A program made the translations under genes and the position numbers. A stretch of 64,000 nucleotides of DNA from Uranotaenia lowii. Taxonomy: Eukaryota; Arthropoda; Insecta; Diptera; Culicidae. The stretch covers positions 60,959,746 to 61,023,745 of the forward strand of contig NC_073691.1 in the NCBI RefSeq assembly GCF_029784155.1. The letters are read 5' to 3'. Positions 1 through 10,726 of the stretch are shown one piece after another; positions within the stretch are counted from its first letter, which is position 1; each line of letters opens with the position of its first letter. A model generated the notes under the pieces. It did not search any database. It was not told the DNA's origin and was given only the letters and a program-made list of their open reading frames with translations.

Positions 1-170
1 ATGAAATGCGCTTATGTACTTCAGTGTACTTTTCCAATTTCTCATACATACATCGTTAATGTGCCCTGTGACCGGATAAGACCCCAGCGAGTTTGCTTGC
101 TTACGATTGAACTGGGGGGACAACTTGGAGCGGTTAAAGTTTTAAATATGGTAATTGAACCGTCAGTTGG

Positions 171-178
171 TATATAAA
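171..178 (+). promoter_or_regulatory. TATA-box-like site
   Basis: TATATAAA occurs about 240 bases before a short ORF whose start has a good insect start context (CAAAATG at 416-422). The region from here to 420 is less AT-rich than the sequence to its right. This could be a core promoter for the small ORF, but TATA-like strings are common in AT-rich DNA and no clear initiator lies 25-32 bases downstream. Confidence 0.25.
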
Positions 179-418
179 TCAGTCGTCCGTCGTTGTACTT
201 CGCGGATGGTCACTAGCCGGTCCAGCATCTGACGGTGAAGGTCGGTACCATATACGCTCTTAATGACGTTTAGTCATTGTTGAAAGTTGTTGGTGGATAA
301 AATTACCAACAAAAAATTACTCAAAACTATACAATATTACAATTAGGTGTTAAATATCCCTGCCCACGAGTATACTAGCTACACGTCACTGTCAGTAAAA
401 TTCAACAATTTCTACAAA

Positions 419-550
419 ATGTGCAACGAGGAAAACATTCTCAGTAACCCGAAAGCATCTGCCCTGGACGTCAAGGACAAGGTTGTTGCTCCGGTAGCAT
501 TGCAATGTCCAGCTGCGATGAAGAGACAAATGTCAGGCAGATCAAACTGA
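419..550 (+). CDS. candidate small ORF, 43 residues, unknown
   Basis: The reading frame is open further upstream, but the ATG at 419 has the typical insect context CAAAATG, so I choose it over the ATG at 347. The product would be 43 residues, hydrophilic and Lys-rich, with no domain I recognise. It lies 240 bases after a TATA-like box and about 150 bases before the pogo-like element that starts at 698. It may be the first exon or a truncated remnant of a gene, or simply a chance ORF. No function is proposed. Confidence 0.22.
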   Translation: MCNEENILSNPKASALDVKDKVVAPVALQCPAAMKRQMSGRSN

Positions 551-697
551 TGTTCTGGTCTTCTTGTTTCTGTACAACGGACCTTGTTACATACATATGC
601 GTGCAGATAATTGGTGGAAGAGCAAACGAGCCGTGAGATTTATGGTGATGGTGTTCTGGACTTCCTGTCTGCCGATTTAAAGTCCAGAAGAGCATTA

Positions 698-2112
698 GAG
701 TAAAGTGGGGCAAAAGTACGCAGGCGGGAAGAGTACGCACTAGGCTTTTACAGTAAACGACAACACTGAAACTAGCAACACTGTACCGGTTTGACAGGTC
801 ATCGAGTCAGCTGAGCATACGTGTTTTTGTTTGTGGTTTGGTTCGCGCACGTCGGAGAAATGAGTTAAGTTTTAGTTTTTCCAATTTTTATGTAATTTTA
901 TGCATATTTGGAAACATTATTACGCTTCGTGGAAATTCGCTAATCAAATCTGCATTCGTGACAAAGGACACATAATTAATATAGATTAAATCTGTGGAAC
1001 ACTAATGCCAGGATATGATCGGTATATTTAGCTCTTTTAGCTTTTTTCACAAATGGTCGTAGGGGGCAACAGTACGCAGGTTTGGTGGGGCAAGAGTACG
1101 CGTTTGTTTCCTTCGTCTTTTTGATAGCATTTGGAAAGCTAACCCAAAAAATAATCATGTTTTCAATAATCAGGACGTACAAAAAGAAAACCAGCCTGAA
1201 TATTTGCTCTCCAGAGATGCTGGAAAACGCCAGGCAGCGGTTGAAGGTCGGAGAATCGAAGCGCCGGATTGCTGAAAGCATATTTCCGAAACAGCAAGTC
1301 GAACCGAAGCGTTGTGAAACTCCCGATCCACTGCCTTCAACTTCCGAGCGAGTGGAATCCATTGATTATGAAGAACCACTGAATCTTTCAAAACGATCAT
1401 ATGTAACTCCTGTAGAAATTCGACCACTTCTGAAGGGTAAGGACCCTCAACAAAGACGAAAGAAAGGCCAAAAGTCTGAAATCATCACGAGCACTCCCGT
1501 CAAGCAAAAATTGGAATCCAATCTTCAACAGAAAAAGGCAAAACCGCCGGCGAAACGCAAACTTGCAACTGAGACAGACACTGCAAAAGGAACCAACACG
1601 ACAATGAAGGAAAAGCCTCCTAAAGGCTCTGAGGCTCCAAAAGGAGCAAAGAGACCACGAAAGGCAAAGCCTGCCTAAAGCTCTTTTACCTCTGCATTTT
1701 TTTTTCTTCGATTTGATTTTAAGTCTTTAACCAATGGAATATGAATTCACTGTTTTATTTTAACTATTGTTTATGAAATAAAGGTTTTGTTTTGTTTAAT
1801 AAACGATTATAATGATTCAAGACCTCACTTACACCGGACCAGAATGGAATACAATGAGAATATTTTATGCGTACTCTTGCCCCACCTCATGCGTACTCTT
1901 GCCCCACTAGTGGGGTAAGAGTACGCTTTGGTAGTTTTAAAAAAATATGATTTTTTATCAATGTTTACAAACGTTATCAAAACTTTTTGCGTCATACAAT
2001 CAAGGTGAAGAGCCTTACTTTCATTTGGTTTAATTACTATGATCGATACTTTTTTCTTTGAAGAGATACAATAAGTACACAACTAAGTGCGTACTCTTGC
2101 CCCACTTTACTC
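698..2112 (+). mobile_element. pogo-like non-autonomous DNA transposon
   Basis: The element is 1415 bp and bounded by TA at 696-697 and 2113-2114. Both ends begin GAGTAAAGTGGGGCAA, and the match runs about 24 bp with one difference. Extra subterminal copies of the GTGGGGCAAGAGTACGC motif lie near 1063-1101 and, inverted, twice near 1869-1931. They look like repeated transposase-binding sites. The interior encodes a short pogo-like ORF (1157-1678), followed by AATAAA at 1777 and 1798. TA duplication and the pipsqueak-type domain both fit the pogo group of Tc1/mariner. The catalytic core is missing, so the element would need a transposase from elsewhere. Confidence 0.75.
1157..1678 (+). CDS. 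internally deleted pogo-type transposase, 173 residues
   Basis: Residues 6-46 (RTYKKKTS to SIFP) resemble the pipsqueak-type helix-turn-helix that starts pogo and CENP-B-like transposases and binds DNA. Residues 86-120 (IRPLL through IITSTPVKQKLE) resemble the linker that normally follows the DDE catalytic core, and the last 50 residues are Lys/Pro-rich and probably nuclear. The DDE domain, some 200 residues in the family, is absent, so this is an in-frame internal deletion that stays open to the stop. Residues 74-78 read PLNLS, a match to the PxDLS-type motif that binds the co-repressor CtBP; this may be chance. I choose the ATG at 1157 because the homology starts just after it. The frame is open back to 1082 with a hydrophobic stretch that looks non-coding. 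It might act as a repressor of related transposons, which is inference only. Confidence 0.6.
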   Translation: MFSIIRTYKKKTSLNICSPEMLENARQRLKVGESKRRIAESIFPKQQVEPKRCETPDPLPSTSERVESIDYEEPLNLSKRSYVTPVEIRPLLKGKDPQQRRKKGQKSEIITSTPVKQKLESNLQQKKAKPPAKRKLATETDTAKGTNTTMKEKPPKGSEAPKGAKRPRKAKPA

Positions 2113-2114
2113 TA

Positions 2115-3009
2115 CACGAGTGCTTTTCTCTGCACTTTATGCAAATGAAGACATCTGATAGGGCTATAACTTAATATAACGTAAGCAGTTGTCAAAACTA
2201 TTTGTTGATGTTGTAATTAAAAATAATACAATTAAATACGACTGAATACAATACAATGAATTGAATTTCCCACCAACCCCTAAAATGCCTACCGATTTTC
2301 AAAATAAACAAATTATCGTACTTCCACTGGAAACCAGACACCAATTTTTGAATTTTATCAGAAAACTACGGGTAATGATTAATATCTTCGACCCAGTTTT
2401 GTTTTCTTCAAAATATCCGGAATCGAAAAAAGTAATTTTATCCACCAAACTACGTTGATAAAGCTTTATCCAGTTAGAATCTGTGATCACGTATTGTGTT
2501 GTAGCAGTACCGATATAAAAATCACAAAAACGTCAAAAACGTTCATCGATTTTGATAAAGTTTGATCAGGTAGTAAGGTACTTTTTTACATAATTTCACA
2601 AATTTTTAAATAAAATCATGAAATTTGATAAAGTTCCAGATTATTTTGTGAAACAATCTAAATTTCTCACAGTTTAAGCAAAAATAGCATTATCTCTCCT
2701 TCAAGTGCATGTAAACCCAAGCAACCCAAAGTCCCATAAAGCAGATACGAAAAAGCTTACTCAGTCCCATCATTGATCTGAAGTATGTTCTTTTTGGCTC
2801 AAAATTTAAGTTCCTATTGAAACGTTCAGGTTCCAAAAAAAGTCTTTAAGACCTTCTATTCAGCTTCCAGTTTTAAGCTTCCAAAAATCATAAAATAAGC
2901 AAAAAATTCTCTATCTATTTTAATTGAACCCTAGGCCGGTTCATATTACCTTCTCTTGATTGTTAACTATTGGTTACCCTAGCAATCAAATTACTTAATG
3001 AAAAAAAAC
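2115..3009. other. AT-rich stretch, no gene seen
   Basis: Only short overlapping ORFs on both strands, with no codon pattern, repeat ends or domain that I recognise. Confidence 0.6.
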
Positions 3010-3080
3010 ATGCCCGGCTTGGGGATCGAACTCCGACCTTCGTGGTGACAATCGAACATGCTACCATAAGGCCACGCATA
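3010..3080 (-). repeat. tRNA-like SINE head or tRNA pseudogene
   Basis: On the minus strand the region reads like a tRNA: an A-box-like TTATGGTAGCATG (plus 3057-3069) and a good B box GGAGTTCGATCCCC (plus 3021-3034). The loop between them contains GTC in an anticodon-like position, which would suggest an Asp-type ancestor. The acceptor ends pair poorly and there is no CCA-type end or Pol III T-run close by. I therefore read it as the tRNA-derived part of a SINE, not a working tRNA. Confidence 0.4.
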
Positions 3081-3267
3081 TATTTTCTCTCCTCCTTCTG
3101 AAACTAAAACTCGAAGTGGTGATATGATTTTGCAGCATAGCTGCAGGATCACCCACCCAACCAGACAGCTAGCCAGCAGACATAATCAAAGCATTCCATG
3201 AAACTCAAGAGCAAAATGTGTCCAAAGGTTTAAAAAATCATGCAGAATTTTTTTTTTCTCTTTTTTT

Positions 3268-3530
3268 AATTTATACTCATTAATGGGTATAAATTACCCA
3301 TATTCATGGTTTTTTCCAGTTCTTTTTTACTATAACCCTGAAAACGGTGCTTCAAGGTGCCTGGAAACTCTTTCATTTAATTTTTAGGAACCAAAACTAG
3401 ATCTAAAAAGTTAAAAGAGTTTGGGACAATACGGGACTTTGAATTTATACTCATTAGTGGGTAAAAATTACCCATCTACTAGATCTTAAAAGTGAAAAGA
3501 GTGTGCGACAATGTGGGGCTTTTTTTTAAC
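3268..3530. repeat. short direct repeat with palindromic TGGGTA..TACCCA core
   Basis: AATTTATACTCATTA followed by a TGGGTA-AAATTACCCA palindrome appears at 3268-3305 and again at 3441-3476. Each copy is followed by similar text (AACTAGATCT / CTACTAGATC, then AAAGAGT and GACAAT). The spacing is about 172 bp. This looks like two diverged units of a tandem or dispersed repeat. Confidence 0.4.
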
Positions 3531-4402
3531 TCGGATTTTAAGTGTTTGCCTTTTGAAAATTGTTGATTTACTAGTAATTACTCATTTTAACCATGGATAA
3601 ATTTAATGTGTAATAATTTTGATCGGCTCAAATGAAAGCTTTTAAAATAAACATTTGAATAGTGTACTTCAAAAGAACAGGAAATATGTTTGTGAAATTT
3701 ACGTGATTTTTTTTTTTTTGCTTCATTAAATAAATTTTCCAATTTTTCAAAGTCTGATGTTGAAAAACTAGGAATATCTTAGTCAAATATAAGTTATGAA
3801 CTAATAAACATAAAAAAGTGATCCGATAAAGTTCAGTTTTTGACTTTTTGCCGCCTCAAACCCCATACTGCAACTCAATGCACTTTTTGTGACTTAGTCA
3901 ATCACTTTTGCAACATTCAAGTTCATTAAGGAGAACATATAGTTCAATCAAGGGAATTGGGCAGTTGTTTCTCTTTATCAGCCATTACCTAACTTTCAAA
4001 GCCTTGATGAACTGATAAGTTAAACTAGCTTGTATGAAATTTTTATGAAAAAATATCAACTGTGTAAGAAATGGTAGTCTGTCAATGTTGGAAGTTTGTT
4101 CGTCAAGATGGACTTCCGAAAGCTTCAGGACCGAACATTTTCATATGATATCGACACGAAAAGATGTTCCTGCAAAGTTTAAAACTGTTTTTCTAGAAAA
4201 ATTTGCGAAAAACTGACTTTGTTTGAGTATATTCCTGTCTTATGTCCAATCATTGTTCCTCAGACACGTTACTCTTTCGTGTAAACCTGGCTGGCAGCAA
4301 TTTGTGTAGCTGTGGCTAAGGTTACCATGGCATCGAACATATTGCGTTTCTTGGTAATCGTCTGTGGCAGAAAAACTATGCAAATAAATTTTCGTTTGCT
4401 AA
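3531..4402. other. AT-rich stretch, no gene seen
   Basis: No ORF of note, and no terminal repeats recognised. Confidence 0.6.
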
Positions 4403-4525
4403 CCGTCTCAGATGGTGTACTGGGTAAATTACCGGACTGGCAAACCGAGATGAGATGATGCAGTGAGTTCGATTCTCACATTTTATTTTTTTAATGAATT
4501 ATCCAATAGGATGAAAATCCCATAA
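4403..4525 (+). repeat. tRNA-derived SINE
   Basis: A tRNA-like head starts near 4403 with an A-box-like TGGTGTACTGG and has a good B box, GTGAGTTCGATTCTCAC, at 4463-4479. After a T-rich run it ends with ATTATCCAATAGGATGAAAAT (4499-4519). The same tail with one change follows another B box at 57823-57844, so the two belong to one SINE family. Pol III transcription from the internal A and B boxes is the expected mode for such elements. Confidence 0.55.
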
Positions 4526-4689
4526 CACGTTTTTCTTGTTTCGTTTGAATGTAATGGTCAAGCAAGCCTTTGAACCAGTAGTGCTTTTCTAATCATATAA
4601 TATCTGGCACAGTACACTATTTAGCGCATTTTCGGCACAGGAATTTGCTAACTAGGCATTGAATTTTTGCAACATCTTCTATGGGTGTA

Positions 4690-5222
4690 CAGTAAACTGA
4701 GTCGATTTTGGGGTAATTTTTTAATTTCTCAAACCCTGGGGTCTTAAAAGTTTCGTTTTGGTTCAAAACTCATTCACGATTTTTGCAGAATTTTCAAGTA
4801 ACGTTTACATGAGTAAAGTTGAACTTTTAAGTTGGTATGGAAAAATTGATTTTTTTGTACTGAAAAATCAACATCATTTTTGTTTCTTCTGTGGAACAAA
4901 ACCTGCTCATGGTTTTTGTGCCAATTTATAAATTCTCTTAAGGAAATTTTCCACTGAACAACTTATTCGAAGACGGTTACTACGTATTCTAATTAATCAA
5001 AAAAAAAATTAGCTGTTTAAAAGGGGTATGTCTTTTGACATTGAAAAACAATTGACATCACTGCTGGCTGTCTAGCGAGGCATTGAGTGATTACTTTTCA
5101 TGCAATACTGCAATACTGCATTTCTGCAAAAAAAAATCGTGCATGAGTTTTGAACCAAAATGAAGCTTTTTAGACCCGAGGGTTTGAGAAATTCAAAAAT
5201 GATCCCAAATCGACTCTTACTG
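4690..5222. mobile_element. foldback element with ~110-bp inverted arms
   Basis: The arm at about 4690-4800 and the reverse complement of 5115-5222 share long blocks: GAGTCGATTT, AATTTCTCAAACCCT, TTTGGTTCAAAACTCAT and ACGATTTTT. The ends read CAGTAA...TTACTG, as in some hAT elements. The flanks GGGTGTA and GGGTAGTA are similar but not identical, so a target duplication is only suggested. No ORF lies inside. It is non-autonomous. Confidence 0.5.
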
Positions 5223-5342
5223 GGGTAGTATAAGCACCATGGATCGGGTACGATGAGCATTTTCTGCCGTAGAATCTAGCAGCGAATTCAACTCGATGAA
5301 GTCAACTAAACTATATAGCTACAGCTTGACAGATTTTATCTA

Positions 5343-5415
5343 ACTAGTTGGCCTAGAAGAAAGGTGTCGGAGAGATACCTCAGAGGACTCGAGTTCGATT
5401 CCTGGCGAGGCGATT
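5343..5415 (+). repeat. tRNA-like SINE head
   Basis: An A-box-like TAGTTGGCCTAGAAG at 5346 is followed by a B box, CGAGTTCGATTCC, at 5390-5402, with GGCGAGGCG after it. Spacing fits a tRNA. The following sequence is AT-rich, with no definite SINE tail. It could be a decayed tRNA-derived retroposon. Confidence 0.4.
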
Positions 5416-6570
5416 GTTTTATTTACTTTTCATGATTGATTATTTTGATTGTTGCATTATCCACCTAGGCGCATCATCTATAAAACAAAGCACCAACAAA
5501 ATAATGTATGTACTACCTCAATAAATATTGCATTTTTGATTATTTTACCACTACATTCCGAAATCAATGCAACACCTCTTTCGGCACAGTCGTTCACTAC
5601 GGTTACCATCTTTAAAGCTGTTTTTGAAAGAAACCGGCCGACGGGAACCAAAGTTATTGATGAAAAACTGTTTTTTTTATTGGCATTACAAATCGTCCAG
5701 TCATGTTCCTAAGCCCCTGTGGTTAAGCAATTTTATTTTAAATTGTCAACCATTTTTCCGCCCTAACTTCTTTCCGAACTCAAGTGAATATCACCCAAAC
5801 TCAAATATCAGAAAAACATTAAAAATTGCAATCGAAGGCAACAACAATGGTTAAAATCGGTCATTATTTGACGAAACGGCATGCATTTCACATGGAGTGT
5901 TCTGGTCGGACATTTAGTCGCCTTATTAAAACAGTGATGAATATCACCCTTAAAAAAGTTAGCCAATTTTTGAAGCTTAATAACTTTTTTATCTTAACTT
6001 TAATTGAAACGTAACCTTCGGATGAAATATTTGTCATAGTTTAGGCTTGAAGAAAACCCGAAGAAATCGGTCGAAGGAGACAAAAGTTGTTGACGAAAAA
6101 CTGGTTTTTCATTTTCCTCTCGAACAAAATGTCTCAAAATCCCATACAAACTTCAGGCTCGTTGAGCGACCCCTTCCCGTGGTCCGATCTAGCCCAAATT
6201 TGGCATGAGATCTTGTACTAGGCCCAGGATCAATTTTAGCCTGCAGCGTATAACATTTCACAGGTTTTAAATTTCCCATACAAATTTGGGGCAGTCTAGT
6301 GTGCATGAATTGTTTGAATTTTACAAACACATATAGGCCTTGAGCCACGAATAAACAAAAATCAGTCTACGAAAATGAGTCTAATTCGTCTCCTTCAAGA
6401 ATTACATACTATCCTAATTTTTTGAGCATAGCTACTCATTGTTATGTGCACGTGTTAAAACTTTGAAAAATAGTGAATAGTTTTTTTTTTCAAAAGATGT
6501 TATAAAAACAAGTAAATGGTTTCAAGTCAATCAAATCTCCCCTTGACCTAAAAATCCTACTATATGAAGC
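5416..6570. other. AT-rich stretch, no gene seen
   Basis: Several short ORFs (for example 5449-5712 and 6109-6348 minus) have no recognisable domain, no splice context and no neighbours that support them. Confidence 0.55.
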
Positions 6571-6572
6571 AT

Positions 6573-6836
6573 GGTTGCCAGATATTTTTCAGGACGTATC
6601 CGGGCCGGGAATATCCTAGCTATTTTATCTAAAAACTTTTTTTTGCATCAAAACTCATCAGTAGATTTAAAGTTCTTGTTAGGTTTCTAAAAAACCTTTC
6701 ATGATTATTTTGATAAAATTTGCAAAGGGCAAAATCCGGGCTTCTTTTCAATGAAATCCAGGCAACCAGGCCGGACCGGACTTTTCCCAAATTTTGAATG
6801 AAGTATTCGGGCAAACCCGGATTAAACCGGACAATC
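6573..6836. mobile_element. possible MITE with GGTTGCCAGAT-like ends
   Basis: The left side starts GGTTGCCAGATATTTTTCAGG and the right side, reversed, reads GGCTTGTCAGATTGTCCGG. The interior holds repeated CCGG and ATCCGGG blocks (6600, 6737, 6770, 6818). The ends are diverged and I find no clean target duplication, so the limits are approximate. Confidence 0.35.
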
Positions 6837-7403
6837 TGACAAGCCTAACATGGAGCTTTTCTCAAAATTGAAAAAAAAATGAAAATTGTTACAAAGGAGT
6901 CCAACATACCCGATTTTCCACAGTTATAGACAACAACAGGCTTTATAGAGTTCAATGTCAAGGTCAGTTAACTTTGAACTGACCAACAGAAATTCGGTAT
7001 CAAGAATCGTGTCGTTCAATCCAGAGAACTAAATTAAGCAATGAAACTGGTCAACAATTTACTTTCAGCCGGAAATCATTAACGCGCCACGTTGTGATTG
7101 ATAAAAACATTTTACTGCCTTCGTTTCACCTTGAAATGATTCTGACTATTGACTGCTACCTGTGCGGCAGACAAACGTTGTAAGGATGTTGTTTTCAACA
7201 ATCTTCTTCTTAGTTGCATAAAAAAATTGGAACTTCCAAAACAACACTTCTTTTGACAAATTTCGAACAAATTCTTAAAAAAAAAAACTCATCGAAACTA
7301 TTCTATCGACAACGGCAACTGTTTGATTCTAGAGATGCTTTTGAAGTACGTTATTAAACCAAAACGAAGCTCTCTTCCACACATGCCGTCAATGATGTTC
7401 CAC

Positions 7404-7407
7404 TTTA
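7404..7407. repeat. target-site duplication TTTA, left
   Basis: TTTA here is repeated at 8762-8765, immediately outside the other end of the 7408-8761 element. Confidence 0.7.
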
Positions 7408-8761
7408 GACACATTCCACCGTGACGTGAAATCGCTTTTCCGGACTTTTCTGCTCTGTTATCGTTCTAGAAGTCAACCAATTTACTTGAAAAAAATTGCA
7501 GCAAACGGTCGCAAATTGAATTTCCTTCAAAATGAATACAATTTGATCATTTTAAAATTTAAGTTGTTTTTTTTTTGTGACTAATTACTTTTGTGACGTG
7601 AATTCACGCTAGAATTAACCATTTCGGACTTTAGTACATACATCCTTGAATTCCTGTTCTCTCTGTGGAAATAGAATATCGGTGTCTTCAAATGAGTTGT
7701 AAAAAAATAATTACCCACAATTTGATGTACAGAGCTTCTCGATTGAACAACAACGAACGAAGTTATGCTGATTTGACATTGTGACGTGAATTCACTCAGT
7801 TCAAACAGAACAGGGTAGTTGACTGAATTCACGTCACGAAATATAAAGTTATACTGTGGATATACTGAACCATTTTTTTGGAGTCTTCAAATTTTATGTA
7901 GACTTTCAAAAACGATATTTTGTTGTTCCGACTTTTACAATCATAATTTTTCAGTATCTGCACCTAACTTTTTCCTAATTTTGATTGGCACTTGAATAGC
8001 AACATATTGAGGGATCATATGTTAAAATAACTACTGTCTTTATTTAAAGATTCACCAAAAAAAAAATATTTTTTTTTCAATCTTTTTGCATTTTTATTTG
8101 AAAATAATGAACTTATTAAAAAATCAACTAAATTATGCTCGATTTGTCAAAATCCGACCATCTGGAGGGTCAAAACAGCTTTCAGAGCACATTTTCATAT
8201 ACAATTTAACGAAAAATCAAATTTTGTGACGTGAATTCACTCATTCGCGCTGTTGTAACTCAGCTAGATTCCGACCGATTTCTATAAATTTTAGTGTTTC
8301 AGAATCGTCTTATCATTTTTGAAGAAAATCTCAATTTTTTATCTAAAAAAGTTGGAGTTTTCTCGTAAAATTGAAAACTTCCCTTTTTTTGTGACGTGAA
8401 TTCACTCATTTGCGACTGTTTTTGTTCGCTTTTCAAACCAACTATATTGGATATGAAAAAATTCTTTTTTCTACTAAATGAAGCCGTGTTTTTTGGCTTC
8501 TGAACATACTAAAAATATTTCCGAAAAAAATCATCCATATATTAAAATTAATGATTTTGTAAAAGTTGTCAAAAACAACACTTCTTTCAACAAAAAAACT
8601 GATTTTCAAAATCATCTAACACATGTGTAAAAAAACTTTTTTCTCTTTTTTCGTTGGTTTCGTGTGATTTGAATTAACAAAATTATAGACAATTTTGAGA
8701 TTTTTTGATACGCGAACGGATAAAAATCACTTTTGAGCGGTACAAGCGCGTGGAATGTGTC
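7408..8761. mobile_element. non-autonomous element, copy 1, 12-bp TIR, 4-bp TSD
   Basis: This 1354-bp element starts GACACATTCCAC and ends GTGGAATGTGTC, a perfect 12-bp inverted terminal repeat, between TTTA direct repeats. A second, nearly identical copy at 52707-54073 has its own different 4-bp duplication (TACA). Two independent flanks fix the ends. The interior has no long ORF. It carries repeated GTGACGTGAATTCAC motifs at 7593, 7781, 8226 and 8391, a variant at 7421 and an inverted one at 7824. The superfamily is unclear: 4-bp duplications that are not TTAA exclude piggyBac, and the ends are not the CACTA or CACTG types. The first bases just inside the left TIR, GTGACGTGAA, repeat the same motif. 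Confidence 0.8.
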
Positions 8762-8765
8762 TTTA

Positions 8766-9189
8766 GCGTGACTACTTCAGTATTTTCTCAAGTTGCTGCC
8801 CTTCTTGGGTATATCTATCGTTGCTGAATAAGACACAAAATTTATTGAAGGGTGCTCATTTTCTGGTCCCCCGGATTCATTGTCTACTAGAAAAGCTGCT
8901 GCGTTTTTATCTGTTCTGTCGTTCCAGCTTTGTGGTACCAACTTGAAGGATGGATACTAGTGATGTGAAAATATATCCTAAATCTCACTGTTTAACGCAC
9001 ATTTCTCAGCATATTGATTTCTTTTCCTTGGTTCGGCTCTCAATGAAAAAAGCCAGCGATATAATAAATTATTAATGAAAACAATTTAGGCGTTTGAAGC
9101 CAAAGGGGTATAATGAATGCAAAAATGATCAATTTTAATTTAAAAATGACAAATGGTTTCTCATATTTTGTAACGGAAACTGTGATTCT
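8766..9189. other. no gene seen
   Basis: Unique-looking AT-rich sequence with no domain or repeat ends recognised. Confidence 0.5.
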
Positions 9190-9510
9190 GGATCGGTAAA
9201 TAATACCAACCTTTTACAGGTTTTTAGTAAAAAATCATGGAATTTCGGTAATATATAACAATAATCCGATAGTTAATTACACAAACCAGACATTGGCTCT
9301 TTGAAACCTACGGTACGAGCCGTTTCAAATAAATGAATTGTGTAAAAAAAATAATCCGATAGTAATTACAGGTATTTAGGTTATAATTTCCGGTATTTTG
9401 GTAAATATTACAGGTATTCCGGTAAACTCTACAGGTTGTTCGGTATATATTGTCGATCTTTTATAGGTTTTCGGGTATAATTACCGGTCTTCCGCTAATA
9501 ACACTAGTTT
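9190..9510. repeat. decayed tandem repeat, TTACAGGTATTTCGGTAA-like
   Basis: ACAGGT followed within a few bases by CGGTAA, CGGTAT or CGGGTATAA recurs about every 25-40 bases from 9215 to 9500. The units are strongly diverged. A small retroposed fragment (9282-9350) interrupts the array. Confidence 0.4.
9282..9350 (+). mobile_element. 69-bp retroposed fragment with poly(A) and TSD
   Basis: A short insert ends in a run of A after AATAAATGAATTGTGT and is flanked by near-perfect direct repeats that begin ATAATCCGATAG at 9261 and 9351. The duplication is about 20 bp and differs by one base of length. This has the form of a severely 5'-truncated LINE-mediated insertion. Confidence 0.55.
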
Positions 9511-9579
9511 ACAAGATTAAATAAAAAATCGTTAACTTCATCGACTGACCCAGCTATTTAATGTAAAATCGGACGCGGA

Positions 9580-10290
9580 ATCCGAAAATGAAGTCAAAAA
9601 ATCTCAGTAGAAAAGATTTTGAGTTATGCTCCCAATATGAAATTTTGGGAAAATAAGAAAATGGTACTTGTATATTTATTCCAATATCTCGGACTGCTTA
9701 ACATTAATTTGAATATTTTTTTTGTATATGGAAGGTGAATAAATTTGCTATCGATCATATGAACTTTATTTTTGCAATGATCAACAGTTTTCTTGATCAA
9801 TATTAGTGAGCTTTTGATAGAAAAAATAATGAAAAATGCACTTTCTAGAGAAAATTCAGTTTATCGACAGTTTTAGACTCGATGATATATTTTTTTTTTT
9901 AATTTGATTTTTTATGGATCATAAATTTCAATTTAAAACGAAGAAACCAAGAAGTTACGGTTATTTTACTAAAACAGTAGTATTTGCATTTTTTGAATAA
10001 TTTAACGAACTGCAGTGTACTAATCTTAATATAGGAAGAATTAAACATGATTAATCTCACTCGCTTCAAGTTCAAATCGAGTCTAAAACTGTAAAAAAAA
10101 ACCAATATTCCCTAAAAACAAGAATTTTTTCATTATTTTTTCTATCACAACTTTACTAATATCAACAATCTATTGATCATATACGAAAATTTCAGATGGT
10201 CGATAGCAAATTTATTCGTCTTTAATATCGAAAAATGAGATTTAAAATAATGTTATGTAGTGCGAGATATTGGAATATAAGTACAAGTAC
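9580..10290. repeat. divergent foldback repeat, left arm, centre and part of right arm
   Basis: Sequence from about 9580 to 9875 matches, in reverse complement, 10080-10290 and then 17661-17755. Shared blocks include TTCCAATATCTCG, AATAAATTTGCTATCGA, GATAGAAAAAATAATGAAAAA and CAGTTTTAGAC. The two halves of the right arm are separated only by the BEL element. The retrotransposon therefore inserted into one arm of a roughly 780-bp foldback sequence. The short ORF at 9899-10105 minus lies in the centre and shows no domain. Confidence 0.6.
10286..10290. repeat. BEL target-site duplication AGTAC, left
   Basis: AGTAC directly precedes the 5' LTR and is repeated at 17661-17665 directly after the 3' LTR. 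Five bp is the usual duplication made by BEL/Pao integrases. Confidence 0.9.
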
Positions 10291-10693
10291 TGTTGCGCGC
10301 AAATAGCAACACTGGTCTTTGCTATAAACTCAGCGATCTCCAAGCTGCCACCGTGGCCGAAAAAATTAAGTCTCTCGTGTCGACCATTACTCATCATATT
10401 AGAAGCAGGATTTCTACACGTTGTGTTAAACACTTAAAAGTAATTTATAAAAATATATTTTCCAATTCCACTTGCCAACTAATGAATTTATAGTTTTAGA
10501 GAATTTTGCTTACTAATATTGTATTCTGTTCGTGAAATAAATAAAATCAGAAAGGATATTATGTAAGTTAGAATCGAAATATTCAGATAACCTATATTTA
10601 TAACAATAAAAAATAATTACAGCTTTGAGCTTAATTCTACCGGAAAAAACGAAGTAATTTGCTGAAGGATTCCGAAACTGATTCTCACGAACA
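10291..10693 (+). repeat. 5' LTR
   Basis: 403 bp, TGTTGCGCGC...ACGAACA, matching the 3' LTR base for base on visual comparison. A TTATAAAAATATA string near 10443 could serve as TATA box, and overlapping AATAAA signals at about 10536-10545 could serve for polyadenylation. The LTR drives transcription of the element. Confidence 0.93.
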
Positions 10694-10726
10694 GAAACTC
10701 AAAGATAATTAGTCGCCGATCCCATA
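10694..10726 (+). other. BEL leader between LTR and start codon, no canonical PBS
   Basis: Only 33 bases separate the LTR end from the gag-pol ATG. The usual primer-binding site begins TGG at or within a few bases of the LTR; no TGG occurs in these 33 bases. The primer tRNA cannot be assigned. Confidence 0.6.

Noticed and set aside
3010..3080. Functional tRNA-Asp gene
   Set aside because: A and B boxes and GTC are present, but acceptor pairing is poor and there is no nearby T-run terminator, so a SINE head or pseudogene is more likely.
10291..10493. Separate gene from the 66-codon ORF in the LTR (repeated at 17245-17460)
   Set aside because: It lies within the LTR in both copies and shows no domain; it overlaps the promoter and poly(A) region of the element.
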